Shown here: piece after piece, positions 24,071 to 33,000 of the stretch
How positions within the stretch are numbered: position 1 is the first letter of the stretch
How the letters are laid out: every line of letters starts with the position of its first letter
Assembly (NCBI GenBank): GCA_947167935.1
Contig: CAMVJU010000020.1
Span: 1-35,373, forward strand
DNA: 35,373 nt
Direction of reading: 5' to 3'
Source: an uncultured Prevotellaceae bacterium
GTDB lineage: Bacteria > Bacteroidota > Bacteroidia > Bacteroidales > Bacteroidaceae
Program-made: the position numbers and the translations under genes
The notes under the pieces: model-generated
Told to the model about the DNA's origin: nothing
The model's input: the letters and a program-made list of their open reading frames with translations, nothing else
The model's database searches: none

Positions 24071-26518
24071 ATGAACATTTCTTATAAATGGCTGAAGGAA
24101 TACGTCGACTTCACTTTGACACCCCAGCAGGTATGCGATGCGCTCACCTCTACGGGACTGGAAGTTGACGCCCTGGAGGAAGTACAGTCCATACGTGGTG
24201 GACTGAAAGGGCTCTATGTAGGAAAAGTGCTCACATGCGAGGCCCATCCCAACAGCGACCACCTGCATGTAACCACCGTCGACCTGGGTCGTGAGGAGCC
24301 CTCACAGATTGTGTGCGGCGCCCCCAACGTGGCTGCAGGACAGAAGGTTATCGTTGCCGATCTGGGCTGCGTGCTCTATGACGGCGACAAGGAATTTGTA
24401 ATCAAGAAATCGAAGTTGCGCGGCGTTGACTCATGCGGTATGATTTGCGCCGAGGACGAGATTGGCATCGGCACATCACACGCAGGCATCATCGTCCTGC
24501 CCGAAGATGCCGTTGTAGGCACACCTGCCGCTGAGTATTACCATCTGGAGAGCGACTGGCTCATCGAAATTGACATTACCGCCAACCGTGCCGACGCCCT
24601 CTCTCATTGGGGCGTGGCTCGCGACCTCTACGCATGGCTGAAGCAGAACGGCTATTCCACCGCTCTTCACCGACCGAGTGCATCGACGTTTTCCGTCGAT
24701 GACAACAATCTCCCCATCGACGTCATCATTGAGAATACTGAGGCCTGCCTCCGCTACGCCTGTGTCAGCGTGACTGACTGCGAGGTGAAGGAGTCACCTG
24801 AATGGTTGAAGAACAAGCTGACGACTGTTGGCCTGCGTCCCATTAATAATATTGTGGACATTACCAACTATGTGATGATGGCCTACGGCCAGCCATTGCA
24901 CACTTTCGATGCCGACATGGTGAAGGGCCACAAGATTGTGGTGAAGACGATGCCCGAGGGCACGCCCTTTGTCACCCTCGACGGTGTGGAACACAAGCTC
25001 TCTGACCGCGACCTCGCTATCTGCAATGCAGAGGAGCCGATGTGCATCGCCGGCGTCTTTGGCGGCAAGGGCAGCGGTACCTACGAAACAACGAAGAACG
25101 TCGTGCTTGAGAGTGCCTACTTCCATCCCACGTGGATTCGCAAGTCGGCACGCCGTCACGGTCTCTCTACTGATGCCTCATTCCGCTTTGAACGCGGCAT
25201 CGACCCCAATGGCGTCATCTATGCTCTGCAGCAGGCAGCCCTGCTCTGCAAGGAGCTGGCTGGCGGCAAGATCTCGATGGAGATACGCGACGTCTACCCC
25301 ACCCCAATCGAAAACGCAAAGGTGGATTTGAAATACGACTATGTGCACTCGCTGGTGGGTAAGGACATCCCTGTGGAGACCATCAAGAGCATCTGCGAGT
25401 CGCTGGAGATGAAGGTGCTCGGCGAGAGCGCTGAGGGCCTGCAGCTGGAGGTTCCCGCCTACCGTGTGGACGTGCAGCGTCCCTGCGACGTGGTGGAGGA
25501 CATCCTGCGCATCTACGGATATAATAATGTGGAGATACCCACACAGTTGAAGTCCTCGCTTGTCATCAAGGCCGACGAAGACCGCAAGCACAAGCTGCAG
25601 AACCTGGTCTCTGAGCAGTTGGTGGGTGCTGGTTTCAACGAAATCCTGAACAACTCGTTAAGTAAGTCGTCATATTATGACGGCAAACAGGACGTGGTGA
25701 AGATCATGAACCCGCTGTCCAGCGACCTCGGCGTAATGCGCCAGACCCTGCTCTACGGCGGACTGGAGAGCGTGGAATACAATGTAAAGCGCAAGAATCC
25801 CAACCTGCGTTTCTTTGAGTTTGGCAACTGCTACTTCTTCGACCCTGAGAAGCAGAACGCCGACGACCCCATGCAGGCTTACAAGGAAGAGAATTACATG
25901 GGACTGTGGGTGACAGGTAAACGTGTGGAAGGCTCATGGGCTCACCCCAACGAGGACTCCACCTACTACGAGCTGTCTGCCTACGTGCAGAATATCCTGC
26001 AGCGCATCGGCCTGAAATCTGGAGCTACGGTGACGAAGAAGAGCGAGAATCCCATCTTCTCTGCCGGCCTACAGATAGAGACCCGTGGCGGCAAGAAGCT
26101 CATCGAGATGGGTATCCTGTCGAAGAAGTTGCTGAAGCAGTTCGACCTGCAGCAGCCCGTCTACTTTGCCGAGCTGAACTGGACACAGCTGATGAAGGCC
26201 ACTCGCAAGAACGAGGTGCTGTTTACAGACATCCCCAAGCATCCTGCTGTGAGCCGCGACCTCGCCCTGCTCGTCGACGACAGCGTGGAGTTTGCACAGA
26301 TAGAGCAGACAGCCCGTCAGACTGAGAAGAAGCTGCTGAAGCGCGTCGAACTATTCGACGTCTACGAAGGCAAGAACCTGCCCGCCGGAAAGAAGAGCTA
26401 TGCCGTGAACTTCATCCTCCAGGACGAGGAGAAGACGATGAACGACAAGCAGATTGACGCCATCATGCAGAAGCTCATCGCCAGCCTGAAGAAACAGCTC
26501 AACGCAGAACTGAGATAA
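24071..26518 (+). CDS. pheT: Phenylalanyl-tRNA synthetase, beta subunit
   Basis: Large subunit of the alpha2-beta2 enzyme that charges tRNA-Phe; the beta subunit binds tRNA and edits Tyr-tRNA-Phe. It has 815 residues, standard for the family. Domains visible in order are an N-terminal segment MNISYKWLKEYVDF, a tRNA-binding OB domain (about 40-150, HPNSDHLHVTTVDLG, CGAPNV), the B3/B4 editing region (RPINNIVDITNYVMMAYGQP, GVFGGKGSG), the B5 domain, a class II core-like region (GFNEILNNSL), and a C-terminal FDX-ACB domain (DIPKHPAVSRDLALLVD). The alpha subunit gene pheS is not next to it. It is followed by yebC after a 100-nt octamer-repeat spacer. Confidence 0.97.
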   Translation: MNISYKWLKEYVDFTLTPQQVCDALTSTGLEVDALEEVQSIRGGLKGLYVGKVLTCEAHPNSDHLHVTTVDLGREEPSQIVCGAPNVAAGQKVIVADLGCVLYDGDKEFVIKKSKLRGVDSCGMICAEDEIGIGTSHAGIIVLPEDAVVGTPAAEYYHLESDWLIEIDITANRADALSHWGVARDLYAWLKQNGYSTALHRPSASTFSVDDNNLPIDVIIENTEACLRYACVSVTDCEVKESPEWLKNKLTTVGLRPINNIVDITNYVMMAYGQPLHTFDADMVKGHKIVVKTMPEGTPFVTLDGVEHKLSDRDLAICNAEEPMCIAGVFGGKGSGTYETTKNVVLESAYFHPTWIRKSARRHGLSTDASFRFERGIDPNGVIYALQQAALLCKELAGGKISMEIRDVYPTPIENAKVDLKYDYVHSLVGKDIPVETIKSICESLEMKVLGESAEGLQLEVPAYRVDVQRPCDVVEDILRIYGYNNVEIPTQLKSSLVIKADEDRKHKLQNLVSEQLVGAGFNEILNNSLSKSSYYDGKQDVVKIMNPLSSDLGVMRQTLLYGGLESVEYNVKRKNPNLRFFEFGNCYFFDPEKQNADDPMQAYKEENYMGLWVTGKRVEGSWAHPNEDSTYYELSAYVQNILQRIGLKSGATVTKKSENPIFSAGLQIETRGGKKLIEMGILSKKLLKQFDLQQPVYFAELNWTQLMKATRKNEVLFTDIPKHPAVSRDLALLVDDSVEFAQIEQTARQTEKKLLKRVELFDVYEGKNLPAGKKSYAVNFILQDEEKTMNDKQIDAIMQKLIASLKKQLNAELR

Positions 26519-26527
26519 ATGATTCGG

Positions 26528-26607
26528 CGTTATAACGTCATAACGGAATAACGTTATAACGAGAATACAAAAAGTCGAAATAACGAAATAACGTAATAAC
26601 GAAAAAA
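26528..26607 (+). repeat. Ten-unit octamer repeat between pheT and yebC
   Basis: The spacer reads in exact 8-nt register for 80 nt: CGTTATAA, CGTCATAA, CGGAATAA, CGTTATAA, CGAGAATA, CAAAAAGT, CGAAATAA twice, CGTAATAA, CGAAAAAA. Even the two divergent units keep the register. Units of the same type occur before groEL at 34101-34132. Confidence 0.8.
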
Positions 26608-26618
26608 ATAAAATAACA

Positions 26619-27347
26619 ATGGGAAGAGCATTTGAATACCGTAAAGCTACAAAGCTGAAGAGATGGGGCCACATGGCCAAGACATTCACCAAGATTGGCA
26701 AGCAGATTGCCATCGCCGTAAAGGCCGGAGGTCCCGAGCCTGACATGAACCCCGCCCTGCGCGCCTGCATCGCCAACGCCAAGCGCGAGAACATGCCGAA
26801 GGACAACATCGAGCGTGCCATCAAGAACGCGATGGGCAAGGACCACGCCGACTACAAGGAAGTGAACTACGAGGGCTACGGCCCCCACGGCGTTGCCATC
26901 TTCGTGGAGACGCTGACCGACAACACCACCCGTACTGTGGGCGATGTCCGCTCGGTCTTCAACAAGTTCAGCGGCAACCTTGGCACACAGGGCTCGCTCA
27001 GCTTCCTCTTCGACCATAAGGCCGTGTTCACCTTCAAGAAGAAAGACGGCCTGGATATGGACGAGCTGATTCTCGACTTGATTGACTACGGTGTGGAAGA
27101 CGAGTTCGACGAGGACGAGGAGACGGGCGAGGTGACCATCTACGGCGACCCGTCTTCGTTCAGCGCCATCCAGAAGCACCTGGAGGCTGACGGCTTCGAG
27201 GTGACAGGTGCTGAGTTCACTCGCATTCCTAACGACCTGAAGGAGGTCACGCCCGAGCAGCGTGAGGCTATCGATAAGATGGTGGAGCGTCTCGAGGACT
27301 TCGACGACGTGCAGACCGTCTACACCAACATGAAACCCGAAGAATAA
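26619..27347 (+). CDS. yebC: YebC/PmpR family protein (translation or transcription regulator)
   Basis: Cytoplasmic protein of 242 residues matching the YebC/TACO1 family. The start MGRAFEYRKATKLKRWGHMAKTF replaces the more common MAGHSKW but fits Bacteroidota members. Further landmarks are GPEPDMNPALRACIANAKR, ENMPKDNIERAIKNA, YEGYGPHGVAIFVETLTDN and NLGTQGSLSFLFDH. Family members act as DNA-binding regulators in some reports and as factors easing ribosome stalling on proline-rich stretches in others. The kinase gene begins 10 nt after its stop, so the two are co-transcribed. Confidence 0.94.
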   Translation: MGRAFEYRKATKLKRWGHMAKTFTKIGKQIAIAVKAGGPEPDMNPALRACIANAKRENMPKDNIERAIKNAMGKDHADYKEVNYEGYGPHGVAIFVETLTDNTTRTVGDVRSVFNKFSGNLGTQGSLSFLFDHKAVFTFKKKDGLDMDELILDLIDYGVEDEFDEDEETGEVTIYGDPSSFSAIQKHLEADGFEVTGAEFTRIPNDLKEVTPEQREAIDKMVERLEDFDDVQTVYTNMKPEE

Positions 27348-27357
27348 TTCCATAACT

Positions 27358-29199
27358 ATGGATACAAGCACTATGCTGGCTCAAGGCACCCTGCTCAGAG
27401 GCGGCACCTATCGCATCGAGCGGCAACTGGCTTCCGGAGGCTTCGGCAACACCTATCTGGTGCGCAATGTGGCCTTCGACGAGCTCTACGCCATGAAGGA
27501 GTTCTTCATGCGTGGTGTCAACATGCGAAACGGCAACAACGTCACTGTCAGCGTGCCCGATAACCATGCCTCCTACGAGAGCCAGAAGGAGAAGTTCAAG
27601 AAAGAAGCCATTCGTCTGCGCAATCTGTGCAACGAGCACATTGTGAAGGTGCACGACCTCTTCGAGGAGAACAGCACCGTCTACTATGTCATGGACTTCA
27701 TCGACGGCGAGTCGCTGGCAGAGCAAATCAAGCATAGTGGGAAAGCCATCACGGAAGAGCAGACCTGGCATATCCTGCCGCAGGTGCTCGATGCCTTGAA
27801 AAAGGTGCACTCGCAGAACATCTGGCACCTCGACATCAAGCCGGGCAACATCATGCTCAACAAGAAAGGCGACGCCTTCCTCATCGACTTCGGAGCCAGC
27901 AAGCAGCTTAACTCCAGCGGCAGCCAGACCTCATCGGCCCTGTGCTACACGCCAGGCTATGCACCTGTGGAGCAGGTAGAGCAGGATATGGACAAGTTCG
28001 GCCCGTGGACCGACTTCTACGCCCTCGGTGCCACGCTCTACTATATGCAGAGCCTCAAGCAGCCGCCCTCGTCGACAGCCCTCACCGAGGGTGACGCCTT
28101 CGATTTCCCCGCTACGATGAGCCGACAGATGAAAGACACCATCATCTGGATGATGAAGCCTTCGCGCAAGGAGCGTCCCCAGTCGGTGGATGAGATTCTC
28201 AAGCTCATAGCACCCATGATCGCCAATAAGGCCAAGGCCCATGAGGCTCATGAGGCCTATGAGGCTAATAAAGCCCATGAGCCCCAGAAGCCCCAGTCGC
28301 CACAGCCCGTTGACGAGACATCGCTGGCTATGCACCAGCCAGAGAAGCAAGGGCACGGCCTCCTCTATACCCTCATCACCCTTCTGCTGTTGGCAGGACT
28401 GGGAGCCGGCGCCTACTTCATGTTCTTCAACAAGAGTCCTGAGGAGAAAGCTGCCGAGGCCGCTTTGGAGGAGTACGAGGAGAAGGTGGAGAAATGCCGT
28501 ACCGCCATCAACGAAGCCGACGACTTCCCCAAGCTGGAGGATGCCAAGACGCTGTTCCGTCCCATCCAGAAAATGGAGAACGAATATGCCAGCGCGATGC
28601 CAGACGTCTACGACAAGCTCGACGACCTGAAAAAGCTCTTCGACAAAAAAGTGAAGAAGCAGAAGGATGAGTACATCGAATTGGCCAACAACCTTATCGA
28701 CCACGACGACTACCGCACGGCCTACGACCTCTGCAAGGAGGCTGCCGATGCCCTGCCCGACGATGACGAGATCAACGACAAATGTGAAGAGATAGCCATA
28801 CAGATGGGCTACATCTATGTGATTGACACAAAGTTCGCCAACCGTCTGAACGGAGAAAACATCGAAGAGGCATCGCTGAGGCTAAAGGCTGACAAGATGC
28901 GCTACCTCACGCCCCTCGTTACCTACAACTCCCTGCTGCCATCAGGAAGAAACACCATCGAACAGGATTTTACCTACAAGATTTTCGACCCAGATGGCAG
29001 CCTCGACCAGTCTTCAACATCTCCTGACGGCTACACCAATGACACCACCTTCGAGGTAGAGGTTGGCGAACACAACCAGGGCGTATGGCTCAGCGGATGG
29101 GGCAATGCCACACAGTCGTACTACGAGAAAGGCGAATACACCTTCGAGCTCTACTACAAAGGCCACAAAATCTTCACCCAGAAGTTCACGCTGTATTAA
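27358..29199 (+). CDS. Ser/Thr protein kinase (Hanks type), membrane-anchored
   Basis: Predicted kinase of 613 residues. The catalytic domain spans about 15-280: glycine loop LASGGFGNTYLV, ATP-binding Lys47 in YAMKEFF, catalytic Asp159 in HLDIKPGNIM, and metal-binding Asp177 in DFGAS. The usual Arg before the catalytic Asp is Leu, so it is a non-RD kinase. A 9-nt repeat encodes AHE/AYE tripeptides near residues 294-308, then a Pro/Gln-rich linker. One membrane segment (about 338-360, LLYTLITLLLLAGLGAGAYF) is followed by a coiled-coil or TPR-like region and a C-terminal beta-rich domain, presumably periplasmic and possibly a sensor. It follows yebC by 10 nt and ends at a strong terminator. Confidence 0.93.
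   Translation: MDTSTMLAQGTLLRGGTYRIERQLASGGFGNTYLVRNVAFDELYAMKEFFMRGVNMRNGNNVTVSVPDNHASYESQKEKFKKEAIRLRNLCNEHIVKVHDLFEENSTVYYVMDFIDGESLAEQIKHSGKAITEEQTWHILPQVLDALKKVHSQNIWHLDIKPGNIMLNKKGDAFLIDFGASKQLNSSGSQTSSALCYTPGYAPVEQVEQDMDKFGPWTDFYALGATLYYMQSLKQPPSSTALTEGDAFDFPATMSRQMKDTIIWMMKPSRKERPQSVDEILKLIAPMIANKAKAHEAHEAYEANKAHEPQKPQSPQPVDETSLAMHQPEKQGHGLLYTLITLLLLAGLGAGAYFMFFNKSPEEKAAEAALEEYEEKVEKCRTAINEADDFPKLEDAKTLFRPIQKMENEYASAMPDVYDKLDDLKKLFDKKVKKQKDEYIELANNLIDHDDYRTAYDLCKEAADALPDDDEINDKCEEIAIQMGYIYVIDTKFANRLNGENIEEASLRLKADKMRYLTPLVTYNSLLPSGRNTIEQDFTYKIFDPDGSLDQSSTSPDGYTNDTTFEVEVGEHNQGVWLSGWGNATQSYYEKGEYTFELYYKGHKIFTQKFTLY
28237..28281 (+). repeat. Five-unit 9-nt repeat inside the kinase gene
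   Basis: Five in-frame 9-nt units (GCCCATGAG type) encode AHE, AHE, AYE, ANK, AHE in the linker between the kinase domain and the membrane segment. Copy-number change would preserve the frame. Confidence 0.75.
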
Positions 29200-29254
29200 G
29201 TGTTGTGAAGGCCTTGTTGCCGCCAACACATTATTTATTATTGTAGACTTCAAA

Positions 29255-29281
29255 AAAACGGTCAAATTATTTGGCCGTTTT
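29255..29281 (+). terminator. Terminator of the yebC-kinase unit
   Basis: A 12-bp stem with one G-T pair (AAAACGGTCAAA with TTTGGCCGTTTT) and a 3-nt loop, followed by ATTTTTATT. The descending arm contains the TTTG that serves as the -33 element of the next gene's promoter. Confidence 0.78.
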
Positions 29282-29301
29282 ATTTTTATTCCGTAAATTT
29301 G
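29270..29301 (+). promoter_or_regulatory. Promoter of the T9SS cargo gene (TTTG-N20-TAAATTTG)
   Basis: TTTG at 29270-29273 and TAAATTTG at 29294-29301, spacing exactly 20 nt. The 5' leader is about 75 nt, long for this window. The promoter shares bases with the upstream terminator. Confidence 0.75.
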
Positions 29302-29384
29302 CAAAATCATAGTAACCTTACTTCTTTAAACATTTCAAACATACAACAACATAATCTTTTTTACTAATTAAAACCAAAAATCTT

Positions 29385-32300
29385 ATGAAAAAACCAAAAC
29401 TTTTATTCGCGGCAGCCGCACTACTGTGTGGCGGATTGTCCGCCAATGCCCAAGGCTGGACGGCAAGTGAACCAGCTACAGGCAATTTCTATCTCTACAA
29501 TGTAGGGGCAAATGCCTATCTTGATGCTGGAGCAAGCTGGGGTAGCCACGCAGCATTGAAGAGTGCGGGCTTTGTTGTAACCATTACTGCTAATAATGGT
29601 GTATACACCATAGCAACAACCAAGTACAATGGATCTAATCATTGGTTCAATAATAATGGTTATGTTGACTCTGGAATAGATAACTGGACATTCGAGCCTG
29701 TTTCTGGACTGACAAATACTTATAAATTGAAAAATGCCAATGGTAATTATGCATACGCTGCTGCCGGTATGTATAACGTGGATATGGGTGCGGACCCCGG
29801 TACAGCCAAAGGCTATTGGAAGTTGGTGACAGATGCAAACAGAAATGCTGCAAGTGGTGCTTCTGCCACAAATCCTATTGAGTGGACTCACAAGATCAAC
29901 AATCCCCGATTCGACGACAACAGCGATGGTTGGCAGGATGCTCCTGCACGCGGTGGTAATACAGGTGGTTCAAATGGCGATGCGTCCTCTTTTGATGACC
30001 GCAACCCTTGTGCCGAGCACTTTAACAAGATATACGACACCTTTCAGGAACTGACAGGTCTACCTGCTGGCACCTACGCTATTAGCGTACAGGGATTCTA
30101 TCGTGAAGGTGGTTATACGGCTGCAGCCGCCAAGCACGTAGGTGGCACAGAATCGCTGAATGCCATACTTTATGCTAATGGAGGCGGAGATGATGCCACT
30201 GAGCCGCTAATGTCTATCTTCGAAGAGGCTGGCAAGGCTTCAGGCGGAGGCACAGCAACTGCGGATGGTATTGAAGGCATTTTCCCTGACAACATGAGTG
30301 CTGCCTCTTATTTCTTCTCAGCAGGTCTCTATTGGAATACTGTCTTTGTTCAGGTGACTGATGGTGGTACATTAAAGTTTGGCGTTAAGAAATCAACGGC
30401 TGTTGATAACGACTGGACAATCTTCGATAATTTCCGTCTGCAATACTTTGGCAACTGCACCATTAATGAGGCCAAATTTGGTGCCCTTATTACAGCCCTC
30501 AACGAAGCTGTGACTGCTGCACAGGGATTTATCAACAGCCATCCAGCTCTTTCAACACAGCAAATTGCTGCCTTGCAGAAGATTATCGATGATAATGACA
30601 ACAGCGACAACGCTTTCACAGAAGAAAGTCAGTTTACTACGGCTACCGAGACCATTAATAATGCCTTAACTGCATATCAAGCAATGGTCGCTCCATACGC
30701 CACGTTCATTGCCCTGAAGGCAAATGCTGATGCTATTGCAGCTGTAGCTTATAAAGAGACAACCAGCGGCAGCCACGAAACGTTTGCCGATGCCATCGAC
30801 GCTCAGGCCACAACTGCTGCCAATGCCACAACGGCAGAAGCCATTGTTACGGCTACAAACACTTTGAAAGCTGCTATCAAGACTTATATCGCTGGTGCAG
30901 AACCCAAGAACGACGGTGAATTCTTCGACATCACCTGCCTTGTTGCGAATCCTGACTTCGCCAACAATGATATTAAAGGATGGACACGCACTAATTCCCA
31001 AGGAGGTAATGCTCAAACCACATATAATTGTAATGAGTTCTGGAACAACACCTTCGACTTCTATCAGGATTTGACAGATCTTCCCAATGGCAGCTATCAG
31101 TTAAGCGTTCAAGCATTTTGCCGTCCTGGCGACAACGGTAATTTGACAAACGACAAGAAAGCATACTATGATTTTACTCAGGGAGTTAATAATGTACATG
31201 CGGAACTCTATGTAAACAATGATGCCTCGAAAGTTGGAAATATTTACGCTTATAAAGACGCTACCACAGCAAAATATAACCCTGATGATTGGAGTGCAGA
31301 TTACGAGTGTGTAGTAGAAGGGGGCACCAACTATTTTGTTCCCAACTCTATGGCGGGTGCACATCAGTATTTCCTAGATGAAAATGTCTATAAAACGGAG
31401 GTTGCTGCACTTGTAAACAGTGGCAGCTTGCGCATTGGTTTCCGTGACGAAACACTTACTGCTGCTCAGTGGACTATCTTCACAAACTTCCGCCTCCATT
31501 ACTATGGCAGCAGCCTACTCATCTACTACAAGCAGTACCTGCCGCAGCTTGAGGCTGAGATTGCAGAAAACTACCTGAACAATGCAGCCTATGCTGTACT
31601 GAAGGACGGTCAGACAGAGCGTGCCGCCCTTGCACAAGCCAATAGTGCCGATGCAAATACGCTGACCACAGAAACACAGTTTGAACAAGCTATAACTGCC
31701 ATCACGGCTGCACGTGAAGCCTTTGTCCTTGCAAAGACTGCATACGATAAGTTAGATCTTGGCTTGGCATCAAGTGCATACAACGTTGGTGACGGCGTGT
31801 TCCAGATGAGCGCTAGTCAGGGTCAAACCTTTGCAAATGTTCTGGCAGCAGGTCAAACAATGTACAACACAGGTACTGCAAGCCTCGCTAAAGTAACTGC
31901 ACAGATTACAGCCATCTCGAATGCATACGTTCTGAACGCTCCTGATGCCGACAAGCGCTATAAGCTGACTTTGTCAGGCAAGGGCGCTTTGACATTCAAG
32001 AAAGGCGGAGCAGCTGATGAGGGCGGCTATGAGAACCCGTTCACGGAGGCCAACGACAATCTGGCTCAGCACTTCACACTAACCAAGGTCACAAATCCCT
32101 TGAACCCCAATGTCTATACGCTTAGCTTTGTGGACTTGGATGGCAACACCCGTTACATCTGCGTAGGCGAGAAAGCAAAGGAAGGTCTCGGAAATGAGAA
32201 GATTCGCACTACGACTGTTGCGGCCGATGCTCTGCCCATTATCATTCTTGGCACTACGACAGAAGGTGTCTTCAACATGGTCAACTCAGTCACCGAATCT

Positions 32301-32951
32301 AAGCTTGGCTCAAACGGTGGCGGTCTGTATACAACCAATGACGCTACCGACTTCACCATCGCTGAAGCCGCAAAGGCTAAAGTCAACGTGAAGATTGACG
32401 CAGACGTGAAATATGGCACTCGTATCTTCCCCTTCACCCCGACACTTCCTACAGGTGTGGTGGCTTACACTTGCACCGTTGAGGGTAATGCCCTTAACCT
32501 CGCTGCAGTTGAAACTCCCGCTGCCGATACTCCCTATGTCCTCTTTGCTGAGAGTGGCGTAACAGGAACTGATCTGGAGGATTGGGGCTTGGCAGCAGCC
32601 TTAACGAAGGAAGGTGGCTCGCTGGTAGGTGTTTATGCAGCTCAGAAAGCTCCCGCAGGCTCGTACGTGCTTCAGAATAACGACAACAAGGTGGGCTTCT
32701 ACAAGGTGGCCGACGGCGAAGGCCAGCAGCCCACAGTAGGTGCCAACCGCTGCTATCTCACCGATCCTGTTTCAGCTCGTCCCGCTTACTTCTTCGATGG
32801 TGAGACCACAGCCATTGAGGCTCTCGACGCTCTGACCAGCGGCGATGCAGAGTTCTTCAACGCCGCAGGTGCTCGCATCCCTGCTCTGCAGAAGGGCGTG
32901 AACATTGTGCGTCGCGCCGATGGCACCAGCTATAAGGTTATCGTGAAGTAA
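29385..32951 (+). CDS. Large modular secreted protein with likely T9SS C-terminal sorting domain
   Basis: Predicted cell-surface or secreted protein of 1188 residues. The signal peptide is MKKPKLLFAAAALLCGGLSANAQ. Residues about 30-150 are Asn/Tyr-rich, possibly a lectin-like beta-trefoil. Two related beta-sandwich modules follow, at about 165-360 and 515-705; both open with an NPxF segment and contain LPAGTYAISVQGFYR or LPNGSYQLSVQAFCR, and both end in WTIFxNFRLxYYG. Helical FIVAR-like linkers follow each module (about 365-440, 455-510 and 715-780). A beta-rich region completes the body. The final part (EFFNAAGARIPALQKGVNIV, then YKVIVK) resembles a type A T9SS sorting domain. The modules look carbohydrate-binding or adhesive, but no catalytic domain is recognised. 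Base composition is more AT-rich than in its neighbours. A 58-residue protein gene follows after 49 nt. Confidence 0.85.
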   Translation: MKKPKLLFAAAALLCGGLSANAQGWTASEPATGNFYLYNVGANAYLDAGASWGSHAALKSAGFVVTITANNGVYTIATTKYNGSNHWFNNNGYVDSGIDNWTFEPVSGLTNTYKLKNANGNYAYAAAGMYNVDMGADPGTAKGYWKLVTDANRNAASGASATNPIEWTHKINNPRFDDNSDGWQDAPARGGNTGGSNGDASSFDDRNPCAEHFNKIYDTFQELTGLPAGTYAISVQGFYREGGYTAAAAKHVGGTESLNAILYANGGGDDATEPLMSIFEEAGKASGGGTATADGIEGIFPDNMSAASYFFSAGLYWNTVFVQVTDGGTLKFGVKKSTAVDNDWTIFDNFRLQYFGNCTINEAKFGALITALNEAVTAAQGFINSHPALSTQQIAALQKIIDDNDNSDNAFTEESQFTTATETINNALTAYQAMVAPYATFIALKANADAIAAVAYKETTSGSHETFADAIDAQATTAANATTAEAIVTATNTLKAAIKTYIAGAEPKNDGEFFDITCLVANPDFANNDIKGWTRTNSQGGNAQTTYNCNEFWNNTFDFYQDLTDLPNGSYQLSVQAFCRPGDNGNLTNDKKAYYDFTQGVNNVHAELYVNNDASKVGNIYAYKDATTAKYNPDDWSADYECVVEGGTNYFVPNSMAGAHQYFLDENVYKTEVAALVNSGSLRIGFRDETLTAAQWTIFTNFRLHYYGSSLLIYYKQYLPQLEAEIAENYLNNAAYAVLKDGQTERAALAQANSADANTLTTETQFEQAITAITAAREAFVLAKTAYDKLDLGLASSAYNVGDGVFQMSASQGQTFANVLAAGQTMYNTGTASLAKVTAQITAISNAYVLNAPDADKRYKLTLSGKGALTFKKGGAADEGGYENPFTEANDNLAQHFTLTKVTNPLNPNVYTLSFVDLDGNTRYICVGEKAKEGLGNEKIRTTTVAADALPIIILGTTTEGVFNMVNSVTESKLGSNGGGLYTTNDATDFTIAEAAKAKVNVKIDADVKYGTRIFPFTPTLPTGVVAYTCTVEGNALNLAAVETPAADTPYVLFAESGVTGTDLEDWGLAAALTKEGGSLVGVYAAQKAPAGSYVLQNNDNKVGFYKVADGEGQQPTVGANRCYLTDPVSARPAYFFDGETTAIEALDALTSGDAEFFNAAGARIPALQKGVNIVRRADGTSYKVIVK

Positions 32952-33000
32952 ACCATGAGAGAAAAGGCAAGTGTATTAACTCTAAAACACAGCAAATAAT

